A model generated the notes under the pieces. It was given only the letters and a program-made list of their open reading frames with translations, had not been told where the DNA came from and made no database searches. From NCBI GenBank assembly GCA_027036095.1, contig JALVTA010000126.1, positions 1 to 32,228 of the forward strand: DNA of 32,228 nucleotides, read 5' to 3'. Both the position numbers and the translations under genes were made by a program. This document shows positions 9,449 through 17,857 of the stretch, piece by piece. Positions within the stretch are counted from its first letter, which is position 1; each line of letters starts with the position of its first letter. Source of the DNA: Thiotrichales bacterium (GTDB taxonomy: Bacteria; Pseudomonadota; Gammaproteobacteria; Thiomicrospirales; Thiomicrospiraceae).

Positions 9449-10456
9449 TTGGACACAGACCCGCGTTTTTCCCGGTTGCGGCAGTGGCTGACAGGAACCG
9501 TTCCGGCAAAATTGGGGGAGGCCCCGTCTTCTGAGCCGGTTCCGGCCAGCGGTGATGCCAGCTTTCGGCGCTATTTCCGTATTGAGATCGGTGAGCGAAC
9601 CTGTATCGTCATGGATGCGCCGCCTGAGCGGGAGCAGACCGAGCCCTTCGTACGTATTGCCGGCTGGTTGAGGGAGATGGGGCTCAATGCGCCGGAGGTG
9701 TTTGCCTGGAACCGGGATGAAGGCTTTGTGCTGATGAGCGATCTCGGCACCGTGGACTATCAGCAGGCCCTGAATGACGCAACGGCTGATGCGCTCTACC
9801 GGGATGCGCTGATGGCGCTGGTGCGCATGCAGCAGGCGGGAGACGGACATGTCGATCAGTTGCCGTACTATGACGCGCGTCTGCTGCAGGAAGAGATGGC
9901 GCTGTTTGCCGACTGGCTGGTGGGGCGTCATCTGTCGCTGGAGATGCCGGACTGGTGGCCGGAGGTGACCGCAGCGCTGACCGAGTCGGCGCTGGCCCAG
10001 CCGCAGGTGTTCGTCCATCGGGACTACCACAGCCGCAACCTGATGGTCAGCGATCCCAACCCGGGCCTGCTCGATTTTCAGGACGCGGTGCGCGGCCCGC
10101 TGACCTACGATGCCGTCTCCCTGCTGCGGGACTGTTACGTGCGCTGGCCTGCGGAGCGGGTAGGCCACTGGCGGAAGCAATATTTTGATCACTTGGTCGA
10201 GGCAGGGCTGCAGCGGTCGGAGGACTGGCGCGGTTTCACGCGTGCCTTCGACCTGATGGGCGTTCAGCGCCATCTCAAGGCCGCGGGCATTTTTGCCCGT
10301 CTGTGGCACCGGGATGGCAAGGACCGCTATCTGGCAGACGTGCCCAATACGCTCCGTTACATTGTGGAGGTGGGTGCGCACTATCCCGAAACCCGGGCCC
10401 TGGCTGACTGGGTGGGAGAGACGGTGTTGCCGGCTTTCGAGGCTCACCATGCCTGA
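9449..10456 (+). CDS. amgK: N-acetylmuramate/N-acetylglucosamine kinase AmgK-like phosphotransferase; probable TTG start
   Basis: Frame of ORF 9104..10456; TTG at 9449 preceded by GGAGG. Motifs PASGDASFRRYFRIE, VLMSDLGTVDYQQAL, VFVHRDYHSRNLMV, LLDFQDAVRGPLTYDAVSLLRDCY. Divergent from lptD and followed by murU. Confidence 0.9.
   Translation: MDTDPRFSRLRQWLTGTVPAKLGEAPSSEPVPASGDASFRRYFRIEIGERTCIVMDAPPEREQTEPFVRIAGWLREMGLNAPEVFAWNRDEGFVLMSDLGTVDYQQALNDATADALYRDALMALVRMQQAGDGHVDQLPYYDARLLQEEMALFADWLVGRHLSLEMPDWWPEVTAALTESALAQPQVFVHRDYHSRNLMVSDPNPGLLDFQDAVRGPLTYDAVSLLRDCYVRWPAERVGHWRKQYFDHLVEAGLQRSEDWRGFTRAFDLMGVQRHLKAAGIFARLWHRDGKDRYLADVPNTLRYIVEVGAHYPETRALADWVGETVLPAFEAHHA
9503..9539. repeat. 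Copy of a ~35-bp dispersed repeat inside amgK
   Basis: CCGGCAAAATTGGGGGAGGCCCCGTCTTCTGAGCCGG; first 27 nt match the dnaX copies at 26/27 positions. Confidence 0.85.
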
Positions 10457-11108
10457 GGTGGCCATGCTTCTGGCCGCCGGCCGCGGCAAGCGGATGCGCC
10501 CGCTGACGGACACTACTCCAAAACCGCTGCTGCCGGTGTGCGGCGAGCCGCTGCTGGGCCGACACCTGAAGCACCTGCGCACCGCCGGCGTGCGGCGAGT
10601 GGTGGTCAATGGGGCCTGGCTGAAGGAGCAGATCGAAGCCTTTCTTGCCGTCGGTGATTGGGGCATGGAGGTCATCTTCTCACCCGAGCCACCCGGCGGG
10701 CTGGAGACGGCTGGCGGCATTGTCCGGGCCCTACCCTGGCTGGGCGAGCGGCCCTTCATCGTCGTCAATGGTGATGTGTGGACGGACTTTGACTTTTCCT
10801 GCCTGCCGGATCGGGTCGATGCGGCCCATCTGGTGCTAGTGCCGAGCCCGCCTCACAATCCCCGTGGGGATTTCGGGCTGGAAAACGGCAAAGTGCTGCC
10901 CGAGGGGCCATTCACCTTTGCGGGCATCAGCGTGCTTTCGCCGGAACTGTTTGCCGGACTGGATGACAGACCGGCCCCTCTGGCGCCGCTTTTGCGCACT
11001 GCCATGGCACAGGGTACGGTGACAGGCTGTCTGCATGAAGGCATGTGGCATGATGTGGGCACCCCTGAGCGCCTGCGAGACTTGGAAAAGAGATTAGGGT
11101 GTGCTTAA
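10449..11108 (+). CDS. murU: N-acetylmuramate alpha-1-phosphate uridylyltransferase MurU-like
   Basis: MPEVAMLLAAGRGKRMRPLTDTTPKPLLPVCGEPLLGRHL..., VNGDVWTDFDF; start overlaps amgK stop. Confidence 0.93.
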   Translation: MPEVAMLLAAGRGKRMRPLTDTTPKPLLPVCGEPLLGRHLKHLRTAGVRRVVVNGAWLKEQIEAFLAVGDWGMEVIFSPEPPGGLETAGGIVRALPWLGERPFIVVNGDVWTDFDFSCLPDRVDAAHLVLVPSPPHNPRGDFGLENGKVLPEGPFTFAGISVLSPELFAGLDDRPAPLAPLLRTAMAQGTVTGCLHEGMWHDVGTPERLRDLEKRLGCA

Positions 11109-11137
11109 ATGACCCTGTTCAATTATGGAGAAAATCG

Positions 11138-11416
11138 ATGAGCGCACGCAAGCACAGACAGACGCTGGAGATGATCTTCAGCCATCCGGTCAGCACCAAT
11201 ATCGACTGGAAGGCGGTTGAGCATCTGTTCGAGCACCTCGGCTACGAGGTGGAGATTACCAAGAACCACCACGCCAAGGCCAAGGCCGACAACGGCCAGG
11301 AAGTGGTCATCATTCTGCCCCATCACGGCCACACGCTGGAAAGCAAGGACGAAGTGATCAAGATCCGGCATTTCCTCGAAGGTCAGGGTGTAACGCCCGA
11401 AACGTTCGCCGCATGA
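11138..11416 (+). CDS. Small HicA-like (YcfA-fold) protein
   Basis: MSARKHRQTLEMIFSHPVSTNIDWKAVEHLFEHLGYEVEITKNHHAKAKADNGQEVVIILPHHGHTLESKDEVIKIRHFLEGQGVTPETFAA; GGAG upstream of ATG. Confidence 0.75.
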   Translation: MSARKHRQTLEMIFSHPVSTNIDWKAVEHLFEHLGYEVEITKNHHAKAKADNGQEVVIILPHHGHTLESKDEVIKIRHFLEGQGVTPETFAA

Positions 11417-11451
11417 TTCTTTATTTCAATCTCAATGGAAGGAGTGTAATC

Positions 11452-11634
11452 ATGAAAGCTGTAAAACTGATGATGCTGTCGCTGTTCATGCTGGGTGTTG
11501 CCGCCTGCTCCAAGGGGGGTGACCAGAACAAAGCACAGGGTGCGCAGGAAAAGGCTCAGCAGCATGTACAGCAGCCGGCCGGCAAGCCTGCTGGTGGCTA
11601 TGATCCGAATGCCGACGCCGACAGCGACTGCTGA
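11452..11634 (+). CDS. Small putative lipoprotein (60 aa)
   Basis: MKAVKLMMLSLFMLGVAACSKGGDQ...; lipobox GVAAC; GGAG SD upstream; ends in Cys (DADSDC). Confidence 0.8.
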   Translation: MKAVKLMMLSLFMLGVAACSKGGDQNKAQGAQEKAQQHVQQPAGKPAGGYDPNADADSDC

Positions 11635-11661
11635 GAAGCCAGTCTGCCGGTAGACACAGAG

Positions 11662-11690
11662 CAGGGCGCCCCATGGCGCCCTGTTTCGTT
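11662..11690 (+). terminator. Rho-independent terminator
   Basis: CAGGGCGCC-CCAT-GGCGCCCTG followed by TTTCGTTT. Confidence 0.8.
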
Positions 11691-11704
11691 TGGGAGGACG
11701 CATC

Positions 11705-12487
11705 ATGTACATGCTCATTTCACCGGCAAAAAAGCTGGACGAATCACCGCTTGAAAACTTGACAGCCATTCCGGCTACGGAGCCCGAACTGCTGGAACGG
11801 GCCAATGAGCTGGCGCGTATCATGCAGCGCAAGGCGCCTGACGAGATCGCCGCGCTGATGAAACTGAGCGACAAACTGGCGGAACTCAATTTCGAACGCT
11901 ATCAGGCATGGGAAGTTCCCTTTCCGGCGGACAGAGCAAAACCGGCGGCCTTCATGTTCCGCGGGGATGTGTATCAGGGGCTGGATGCGGATACGCTCAA
12001 GCCGTCAGGGCTGCAGTATGCCCAGAAGCATCTGGGCATACTGTCCGGTCTCTATGGTCTGCTGCGGCCGCTGGATCGCATACTGCCCTACAGGCTGGAG
12101 ATGGGGACACGGCTGGAAAACCCTGCTGGAAAGGATCTCTATGCCTTCTGGCGTGATACAGTGACCGGGCTGGTCAATGAACGCCTTGCGGCTTCGGGCA
12201 GCAGACAGCTGGTTAACCTTGCTTCCAATGAATACTGGAAGGCGGTCGATGCAGACCGGATTGAAGGAGAGATCATCACACCTGTCTTCAAGGACTGGAA
12301 GAACGGTCAGTACAAGATCATCAGCTTCCATGCCAAGAAGGCGCGGGGCATGATGGTGCGCTGGGCCCTCGACCATCAGGTTCAGGATGCCGAGGAGCTC
12401 AAATATTTCGACTACGGTGGTTATGGGTTTACGCCGGAGTTGTCCGATGAGAAGAACTGGGTGTTCACTCGCCGACAGGAAGCCTGA
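11705..12487 (+). CDS. yaaA: Peroxide stress protein YaaA (DUF328)
   Basis: MYMLISPAKKLDESPL..., PAAFMFRGDVYQGLDADTL, LGILSGLYGLLRPLDRILPYRLEMGTRL, NLASNEYWKAVD, KKARGMMVRW. Confidence 0.96.
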   Translation: MYMLISPAKKLDESPLENLTAIPATEPELLERANELARIMQRKAPDEIAALMKLSDKLAELNFERYQAWEVPFPADRAKPAAFMFRGDVYQGLDADTLKPSGLQYAQKHLGILSGLYGLLRPLDRILPYRLEMGTRLENPAGKDLYAFWRDTVTGLVNERLAASGSRQLVNLASNEYWKAVDADRIEGEIITPVFKDWKNGQYKIISFHAKKARGMMVRWALDHQVQDAEELKYFDYGGYGFTPELSDEKNWVFTRRQEA

Positions 12488-12523
12488 ACGGTTACGGCTG
12501 GCGTGTCCGCTGACATACGTAAA

Positions 12524-12552
12524 CAAAAAACCCGGCACTGCCGGGTTTTTTG
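12524..12552. terminator. Bidirectional terminator between yaaA and soxA
   Basis: AAAAAACCCGGCACTGCCGGGTTTTTT, A- and T-flanked hairpin between convergent genes. Confidence 0.9.
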
Positions 12553-12570
12553 CTGGAACCTGATTTTCCT

Positions 12571-13416
12571 TTATTCGCGGTAATCCGGACCGTCGATTTC
12601 AAGTCCATTGGACAGGTATGCCTCGAAGAATTCCAGGTTGCGGAATGCCTTGGACTGCATACCACCTACGGTCTTGGGATCCCAGCGCATATTCTTCATG
12701 CAGCCAACATAGCGCTTTTCAATGGTGCCCAAGTGGTTCCACTTGGCGCGCCATACCGGGAAGTGGGTAACGTGTCCCAGTGCAGGAGACAGGATATTTG
12801 CACGTGCCCGGCGACCCGCATTGTAGGCGTGACACTTGGCACAGGACAGGTTCAGCTGACCATGCGGCTTGGTGAACAGGTCACGACCGGCGTTATAGGC
12901 TTTCTTGGCGCCTTCAGAGTCGATCTTGACGTTGATCTTCTGGCCGCGGGCGTTGTAGGCCAGATAGGCGCTCAGGCGGGCAATGTTGCCTGTGCCCCAC
13001 TTGAACGGCTTGAGCCCTGCATTCTTGCGACACTCGTTAATGGCCAGTTCCAGAGTCACCACCTCGCCGCGCTTGTCATCGAAGTAGGGATACTTGGGGC
13101 GGATCTTGGAAACGTCGGAACCAAAGCACTTTTCATATACGGCCTTGTCCTTCGTCCACAGTTCCTCGCCCGCATCAATGGCGTCGAGGTAGGGAGGGAA
13201 TTCGTTTACGGCCTCATACTGGGCCTTCTTGTCGGCGTTGTAGACATAGGCACCTAGGCGATAGTCCTCGAAAGGCACTTTGGGTGCTTTTGCCATGATG
13301 AATTCGACGAATTGCTTGCGATCCTTTTCAGGATCAACATTGCTGCCAGCGTAGGCATGGGTTGCCACCGCAAGTGCACCTGCTGACAGTGCTGTAATCA
13401 GAAGGGTTTTTTTCAT
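12571..13416 (-). CDS. soxA: Sulfur oxidation c-type cytochrome SoxA (one C-terminal CxxCH)
   Basis: Signal peptide; LSCAKCHAYNAGRRARANILSPALGH; RYVGCMKNMRWDPKTVGGMQSKAFRNLEFFEAYLSNG. Adjacent to soxZ/soxY/soxX. Confidence 0.94.
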   Translation of the reverse strand: MKKTLLITALSAGALAVATHAYAGSNVDPEKDRKQFVEFIMAKAPKVPFEDYRLGAYVYNADKKAQYEAVNEFPPYLDAIDAGEELWTKDKAVYEKCFGSDVSKIRPKYPYFDDKRGEVVTLELAINECRKNAGLKPFKWGTGNIARLSAYLAYNARGQKINVKIDSEGAKKAYNAGRDLFTKPHGQLNLSCAKCHAYNAGRRARANILSPALGHVTHFPVWRAKWNHLGTIEKRYVGCMKNMRWDPKTVGGMQSKAFRNLEFFEAYLSNGLEIDGPDYRE

Positions 13417-13495
13417 TTAGGAATCCTCCGTCCGAGAGCTTTGGTCATGGATATATTTTGTATGGGAGCGACCCGGAGATCGCTCCCTGGCTGAA

Positions 13496-13807
13496 TTACT
13501 TCAGCTTGAACTTGGCGGTACCCTTGTCGCCAGTGTTGTCAACAACGCTGATGACAACTTCATCACCCTTGTTGGCCTTCGCTTTGATGGCCATGTAGGG
13601 GTTGGCGGATACTGCACCAGACCACTGAGCGTCAACAGCCTTGGTGCCGTTGATGGTCACTTCAACGTTCTGGATGTACTTCGCCGGATAGGGCTTGCCA
13701 GTCTTCTTGTTGATGCGACGGCCGGATTCCATCGGGTGCTTCATCAGCGCCTTGATTTCGGCGATGCCGCCTCTTACTTTGCCACGAACACGGATTTTGA
13801 TAGACAT
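13496..13807 (-). CDS. soxZ: Thiosulfate oxidation carrier complex protein SoxZ
   Basis: MSIKIRVRGKVRGGIAEIKALMKHPMESGRRINKKTGKPYPAKYIQNVEVTINGTKAVDAQWSGAVSANPYMAIKAKANKGDEV... Confidence 0.95.
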   Translation of the reverse strand: MSIKIRVRGKVRGGIAEIKALMKHPMESGRRINKKTGKPYPAKYIQNVEVTINGTKAVDAQWSGAVSANPYMAIKAKANKGDEVVISVVDNTGDKGTAKFKLK

Positions 13808-13861
13808 AACTCAATTCCTTTGCTTGGTTAAGGGTTTTACAGCTTCTCGTTGGGCGAGTGA

Positions 13862-14329
13862 TTAACCGCCGCAACCACCGATGGTAACCTTGACCTGCTG
13901 CTGAGCCTTGTACAGCTTGCCGCCAGCCTTGACGACAGCGATGACGTTCATGGTTTCACCCATCTTGATGCGGGTAGAAACATAGCCCAGAGCGGGACCG
14001 GAGAAGTTGTAAACGCAAACCAGTGCAGTCGGGTTCTTGTCAGCCAGAATGGCGATGGACTCAACGCCGTTCATCTTGGTGGCGTCAACGGTTACCGGAG
14101 TCACCGCACCGTTCTCGGCGATTTCAGGTGCCTTCAGGACAATGTCGCCGGACTCGGAAGTCGCGGTGGTGCCGAAAACGGCCTTGATGGCATCGTCAAC
14201 TTTCTTGGCTTCGAAAGCGGCCTTGTTCCAGTCGGCCAGAACGGCGGAAGGTGTCAGCAGGCCCGCATTTACTGCAACAACGGCAGCACCTGTTGCCAGG
14301 GTGCCTTTCAGGAAGGATCTACGCTTCAT
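13862..14329 (-). CDS. soxY: Thiosulfate oxidation carrier protein SoxY
   Basis: Tat-like N-terminus (MKRRSFLKGTLATGAAV) and the C-terminal swinging-arm motif GGCGG. Confidence 0.96.
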   Translation of the reverse strand: MKRRSFLKGTLATGAAVVAVNAGLLTPSAVLADWNKAAFEAKKVDDAIKAVFGTTATSESGDIVLKAPEIAENGAVTPVTVDATKMNGVESIAILADKNPTALVCVYNFSGPALGYVSTRIKMGETMNVIAVVKAGGKLYKAQQQVKVTIGGCGG

Positions 14330-14372
14330 AGGTAAGACTCCTAATTTTATAGTGTGAAAAATCTGCTATCCG

Positions 14373-14747
14373 TTACAGAGAATAGATGAATTCGACGACC
14401 TTGTCGATCTGATCCTCTGACAGAATCGCATGTCGTCCGAATGGAGGCATCATGCTGTACTTGACTTCAAGCTCCGGCTTGCCCCAGATCTTGTCACGCA
14501 GTTTCTGCTTGTCGGGGTAGCGCAGTTTCATGGCGATCAGGGCTGGACCGATGTTGCCAGGCAGGGAGCCGCCCTTGATCATGTGGCAGGCCAGGCAGTT
14601 GCCCTTGGAACGGCTGAAGGCGATTTTCTTGCCTTCGGCGATCATCTTGGCCTCATCAGCAGAAGCAGCCTGTGATGCCATGGGCGCCCCCAGCATCGTT
14701 GCGGCAACTGCGGTGGCAGCCAGAGCGTGAATCATCTTGTTTTTCAT
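14373..14747 (-). CDS. soxX: Sulfur oxidation c-type cytochrome SoxX
   Basis: Signal peptide, CLACH heme motif (RSKGNCLACHMIKGGSLPGNIGP), MMPPFGRHAILSEDQIDKVVEFIYSL. Confidence 0.94.
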   Translation of the reverse strand: MKNKMIHALAATAVAATMLGAPMASQAASADEAKMIAEGKKIAFSRSKGNCLACHMIKGGSLPGNIGPALIAMKLRYPDKQKLRDKIWGKPELEVKYSMMPPFGRHAILSEDQIDKVVEFIYSL

Positions 14748-14766
14748 TCTCTCCTCCTAAAGAGTC

Positions 14767-14798
14767 TTGTGGTTAGTCTTATCGATGTAAGACCACAA
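14767..14798 (-). promoter_or_regulatory. Imperfect inverted repeat / 5'-UTR hairpin upstream of soxX
   Basis: TTGTGGT-tag-TCTTA-TCGATG-TAAGA-CCACAA, ~20 nt before the soxX start and 5' of the AGGAGG SD. Confidence 0.55.
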
Positions 14799-14850
14799 CT
14801 TTTTATGAGCTGGTCTGCTCTTGAAGCATAAGGTTACTCAATCAACCAGT

Positions 14851-14864
14851 AAACGCAAGCGTTT
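14851..14864. promoter_or_regulatory. Candidate operator upstream of soxX
   Basis: Inverted repeat AAACGC-AA-GCGTTT just upstream of a possible minus-strand promoter TTTACT-17-TATGCT. Confidence 0.4.
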
Positions 14865-14920
14865 TCCCATGCAGGGCCATAGCAATCTTTAATGAAGAAA
14901 TAAAGTTTTGCTTGGGCAGG

Positions 14921-16234
14921 TTAGGCGCCGGCCAGCAGATCGGTCTGACGCTTGAGCTGGTCATGGCGCAGGCGCTCCTGTCCATGCAGTTGCTCCGGGT
15001 CCAGTTCTTTCAACAGGTTATGGGCCTGACGCCAGCGCCCCTTGAGCCAGTTGGCTTCAGCGGCGTAGAGCAGGGCGCGGTTTTTCTGGCCCATGCGGGC
15101 CAGCAGGTCGGCGAGGGCATCGGCGTGCAGGGTGCGCAGGGGCGGAGGGTTGTCCTCAAGCGCCCGGTCGAGCAGGTTCATTGCAGCCTGTGGCTGTTTG
15201 TCAGACAGTGCTCGCGCCAGTTCGAGACGAATGGCCAGGGTGTCCGGATAGCGTCTGACCAGGGCCGCGGCGATGGAGAGGGCCTTGTGAGGCTGAGTCT
15301 GCATGGCGGTCAGCGCACGATTCAGATCCGCCAGCCAGAGTGTGGCCGTGGGGGGGGGAGCCGTGTCCTTCTGTTCCCCTTTGCCTGGCTGGCGGATTCG
15401 CTGTTTGATCACGGAGAGGGGAAGCAGTGGCGGTGGGGTGCCGCGAGGGGCGTGTCGGTATTTCAGTGCTTCCAGCCGGTCTTTGGCGGCGGCGAGGCGG
15501 TGCTGGCTGACCGGGTGGGTGCGCAGGATTTCCGGTATGTCTTTGATGTTTCGCTCGCTGCGCTGATAGAGCAGCTCGAAAAAGTCTGCCATGGCCTCGG
15601 GACGGTAGCCGGCGGCGTACAGCAGTTGCAGCCCCTGTGCGTCGGCTTCGGTTTCGTCACTGCGGCTGTGACTGAGCTGGGCGCGCAGGTTGAGAGCATT
15701 GCCGGCATAGAAGACGGCCATGCCTGCCTGAGGGTCCTGCTGGCCGATCAGTAGGGCGGCCAGTACGGTTGCCAAACTCGTGAGGGTGTCCCGATCCGAA
15801 TGCGCCAGCCGCCGCAGCAGGTGATGCTGGTGAACATGGCCGATTTCGTGGGCGATGACGCCCGCCACCTCATCGGTGGAGTGGGCTGCGAGAATGAGTC
15901 CGGTGTGAATGCCGATGACGCCACCGGGACCGGCGAAGGCATTGATCTCGGGGCTGTCGATCAGCAGGAAGGTGACCGGTTCCGGTGTGTCGGCATACTG
16001 GGCCAGATACTGGCCGAGGCGGGTCAGCCACTGGTTCAGGATCGGATCTTCGATGACGGCATGTCGGTCGTAGAGGGAGCGCAGAAAGCCGAGGCGGAAC
16101 AGTTGGCGCTGCTGCGGGGTAAGTTGCTGGCGGGCCTGGCTGCCCAGATCGGGCAGGGCGGCGGGCAGCGGGGGTGCCAGCAGCGCCAGCACCAGCAGGG
16201 CGATCAGTGCGATGCGTTCAGAACTCGAACGCAT
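14921..16234 (-). CDS. bepA: M48 family metalloprotease with TPR-like C-terminus, BepA/YfgC-like
   Basis: 437-aa ORF; signal peptide; HEIGHVHQHHLLRRLAHSDRD (HExxH), FAGPGGVIGIHTGLIL, SRSDETEADAQGLQLLYAAGY, THPVSQHRLAAAKDRL. Confidence 0.88.
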   Translation of the reverse strand: MRSSSERIALIALLVLALLAPPLPAALPDLGSQARQQLTPQQRQLFRLGFLRSLYDRHAVIEDPILNQWLTRLGQYLAQYADTPEPVTFLLIDSPEINAFAGPGGVIGIHTGLILAAHSTDEVAGVIAHEIGHVHQHHLLRRLAHSDRDTLTSLATVLAALLIGQQDPQAGMAVFYAGNALNLRAQLSHSRSDETEADAQGLQLLYAAGYRPEAMADFFELLYQRSERNIKDIPEILRTHPVSQHRLAAAKDRLEALKYRHAPRGTPPPLLPLSVIKQRIRQPGKGEQKDTAPPPTATLWLADLNRALTAMQTQPHKALSIAAALVRRYPDTLAIRLELARALSDKQPQAAMNLLDRALEDNPPPLRTLHADALADLLARMGQKNRALLYAAEANWLKGRWRQAHNLLKELDPEQLHGQERLRHDQLKRQTDLLAGA

Positions 16235-16865
16235 CTTCCGGTTCGCAGTGGATGAGCGGCTTCATGTCCGTTTCGAACAGAGCTTCATGCTCATAGTTGT
16301 GCTCTTCCACGCGGGTGATCAGCCAGGTTTCCATCAGCGGGGAGCGGCCGGTGGTGGCAATCATGCGACCACCCAGAGTCAGTTTTTCCAGCATGGCCCG
16401 AGGCACCTCGGCACTGCTGCCGGTAAGGATGATGACGTCATACTGCTCGCCGTCCTGCCAGTCACAGGCCCCGTCGCCCACTTCAAAACGAATGTTGTCG
16501 TAGTCCTTGAGCTTTTCCCGGGCGCTTTCGGACAGGTCGGCGAAATATTCCACCGTGGTGACCGATTTGGCCAGCTGTGCCAGCAGGGCGGTCATGAAGC
16601 CGGAGCCGGTGCCGATTTCCAGCACCTTCTCGCTTTCGTCGATATCCACCGCCTGGAGCATGCGTGCTTCCACCTTGGGTGCCAGCATGATCTGATCGTG
16701 GGGAAGAGGCACTTCCAGGTCCATGTAGGCCAGATCCCGGTGTTCTTCCGGTGCGAAAAGGTGGCGCGGGGTGTCCAGAAACAGTTGCAGCACTTTGGGG
16801 TCCAGCACATCCCAGGGGCGGATCTGCTGCTCAACCATGTTGAAGCGGGCGCGATCGAAATCCAT
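16218..16865 (-). CDS. Protein-L-isoaspartate O-methyltransferase family protein
   Basis: MDFDRARFNMVEQQIRPWDVLDPKVLQLFLDTPRHLFAPEEHRDLAYMDLEVPLPHDQIMLAPKVEARMLQ..., VLEIGTGSGFMTALLA. Confidence 0.92.
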   Translation of the reverse strand: MDFDRARFNMVEQQIRPWDVLDPKVLQLFLDTPRHLFAPEEHRDLAYMDLEVPLPHDQIMLAPKVEARMLQAVDIDESEKVLEIGTGSGFMTALLAQLAKSVTTVEYFADLSESAREKLKDYDNIRFEVGDGACDWQDGEQYDVIILTGSSAEVPRAMLEKLTLGGRMIATTGRSPLMETWLITRVEEHNYEHEALFETDMKPLIHCEPEDAFEF

Positions 16866-16944
16866 GAATCGGTCCTTGTGCCATCTGATTAAAATTGAAC
16901 GGATTATAGCACTGCCTTCCCGAAGCGGATAAGAGGGTTATGAT

Positions 16945-17856
16945 ATGCCGCCGGTCCACATCTGGTCCCATCCGCTCAGTGAGCTGCACCGCAACTGCAC
17001 GCTGGGGCATCCGGAGTCTCCCGCCCGCTGGCAGCTTGTCAATGAACGGTTGCGGTCGGCCCCGTTCGACACTCTCTGGCACCTGCCTGTCCCGGCAGAG
17101 GTTCAGGTGGTCGAGCGGGCGCATGCCCGGGGTTATGTGGCGGCGCTGCGCCGGCATGTGCCCGAGTCCGGCTGCCGATCGCTGGATGAGGATACCGGAC
17201 TGTCGCCCCGCTCGCTGGAGGCGGCGCTGCATGCCTGTGGCGGTGTGGTGGAGGCGGTCGAGCAGGCCGCTGCCGGAAAACTGCGCCGCGCCTTCTGCCT
17301 GCATCGCCCGCCCGGGCATCATGCAGAACCGGACCGGCCAATGGGTTTCTGCCTGATCAATCATGTGGCGGTTGCCGCGTTGCATGCCGTTGAGGTGCTG
17401 GGTCTGGAAAGGGTGGCGATCGTGGATTTTGACGTCCATCATGGCAATGGCACCGAAACGATGGTGGCCGGTCGTGAGGGCACCCGTTTCTGGTCCAGCT
17501 TTCAGCATCCGTTCTATCCATACAGCGGCATCCCGCCGCTGGCCGACAACTGCATCAGTCTGCCGCTGCCGGCCAGGAGCGATGGGGCGGCCTTCCGCTC
17601 GGTATGGCGGCCGGCGCTTGAGGAGATCGAACGCTGGGCGCCCCGTCTGATTCTGGTCTCGGCCGGCTTTGATGCCCATGCACGCGACCCATTGGGCGGG
17701 CTGGCGCTGCAGCGGGCGGATTTTGCCTGGATGGGGGCGCAGCTGGCCGCTCTGGCCGACACCCATGATGCGCCTGTTGTCTCAGCGCTGGAGGGCGGGT
17801 ATGACCTGGAGGCGCTGAGTGAAAGTGTGGAGGCCTTTCTGCGGGCACAGCTATAA
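16945..17856 (+). CDS. Histone deacetylase family protein (class II-like, acetoin utilization/HDAC superfamily)
   Basis: HPLSELHRNCTLGHPESPARWQLVNERLR, RPPGHHAEPDRPMGFCLINHVAVAAL, VDFDVHHGNGTE, LVSAGFDAHARDPLGGL, ALEGGYDLEALSESV. Confidence 0.95.
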   Translation: MPPVHIWSHPLSELHRNCTLGHPESPARWQLVNERLRSAPFDTLWHLPVPAEVQVVERAHARGYVAALRRHVPESGCRSLDEDTGLSPRSLEAALHACGGVVEAVEQAAAGKLRRAFCLHRPPGHHAEPDRPMGFCLINHVAVAALHAVEVLGLERVAIVDFDVHHGNGTETMVAGREGTRFWSSFQHPFYPYSGIPPLADNCISLPLPARSDGAAFRSVWRPALEEIERWAPRLILVSAGFDAHARDPLGGLALQRADFAWMGAQLAALADTHDAPVVSALEGGYDLEALSESVEAFLRAQL

Positions 17857-17857
17857 T
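17852..17857 (+). promoter_or_regulatory. -10 box (TATAAT) for the thiC riboswitch transcript
   Basis: TATAAT whose TAA is the stop codon of the HDAC-family gene; about 40 nt upstream of the TPP aptamer. Confidence 0.5.

Noticed and set aside
9020-10768. 582-aa minus-strand ORF spanning lptD/amgK/murU
   Set aside because: Crosses divergent real genes; not compatible with AmgK, MurU and LptD coding.
11711-11735. CCGGCAAAAAAGCTGG in yaaA as a repeat copy
   Set aside because: Encodes the conserved SPAKKLD motif of YaaA; similarity is limited to CCGGCAAAAA.
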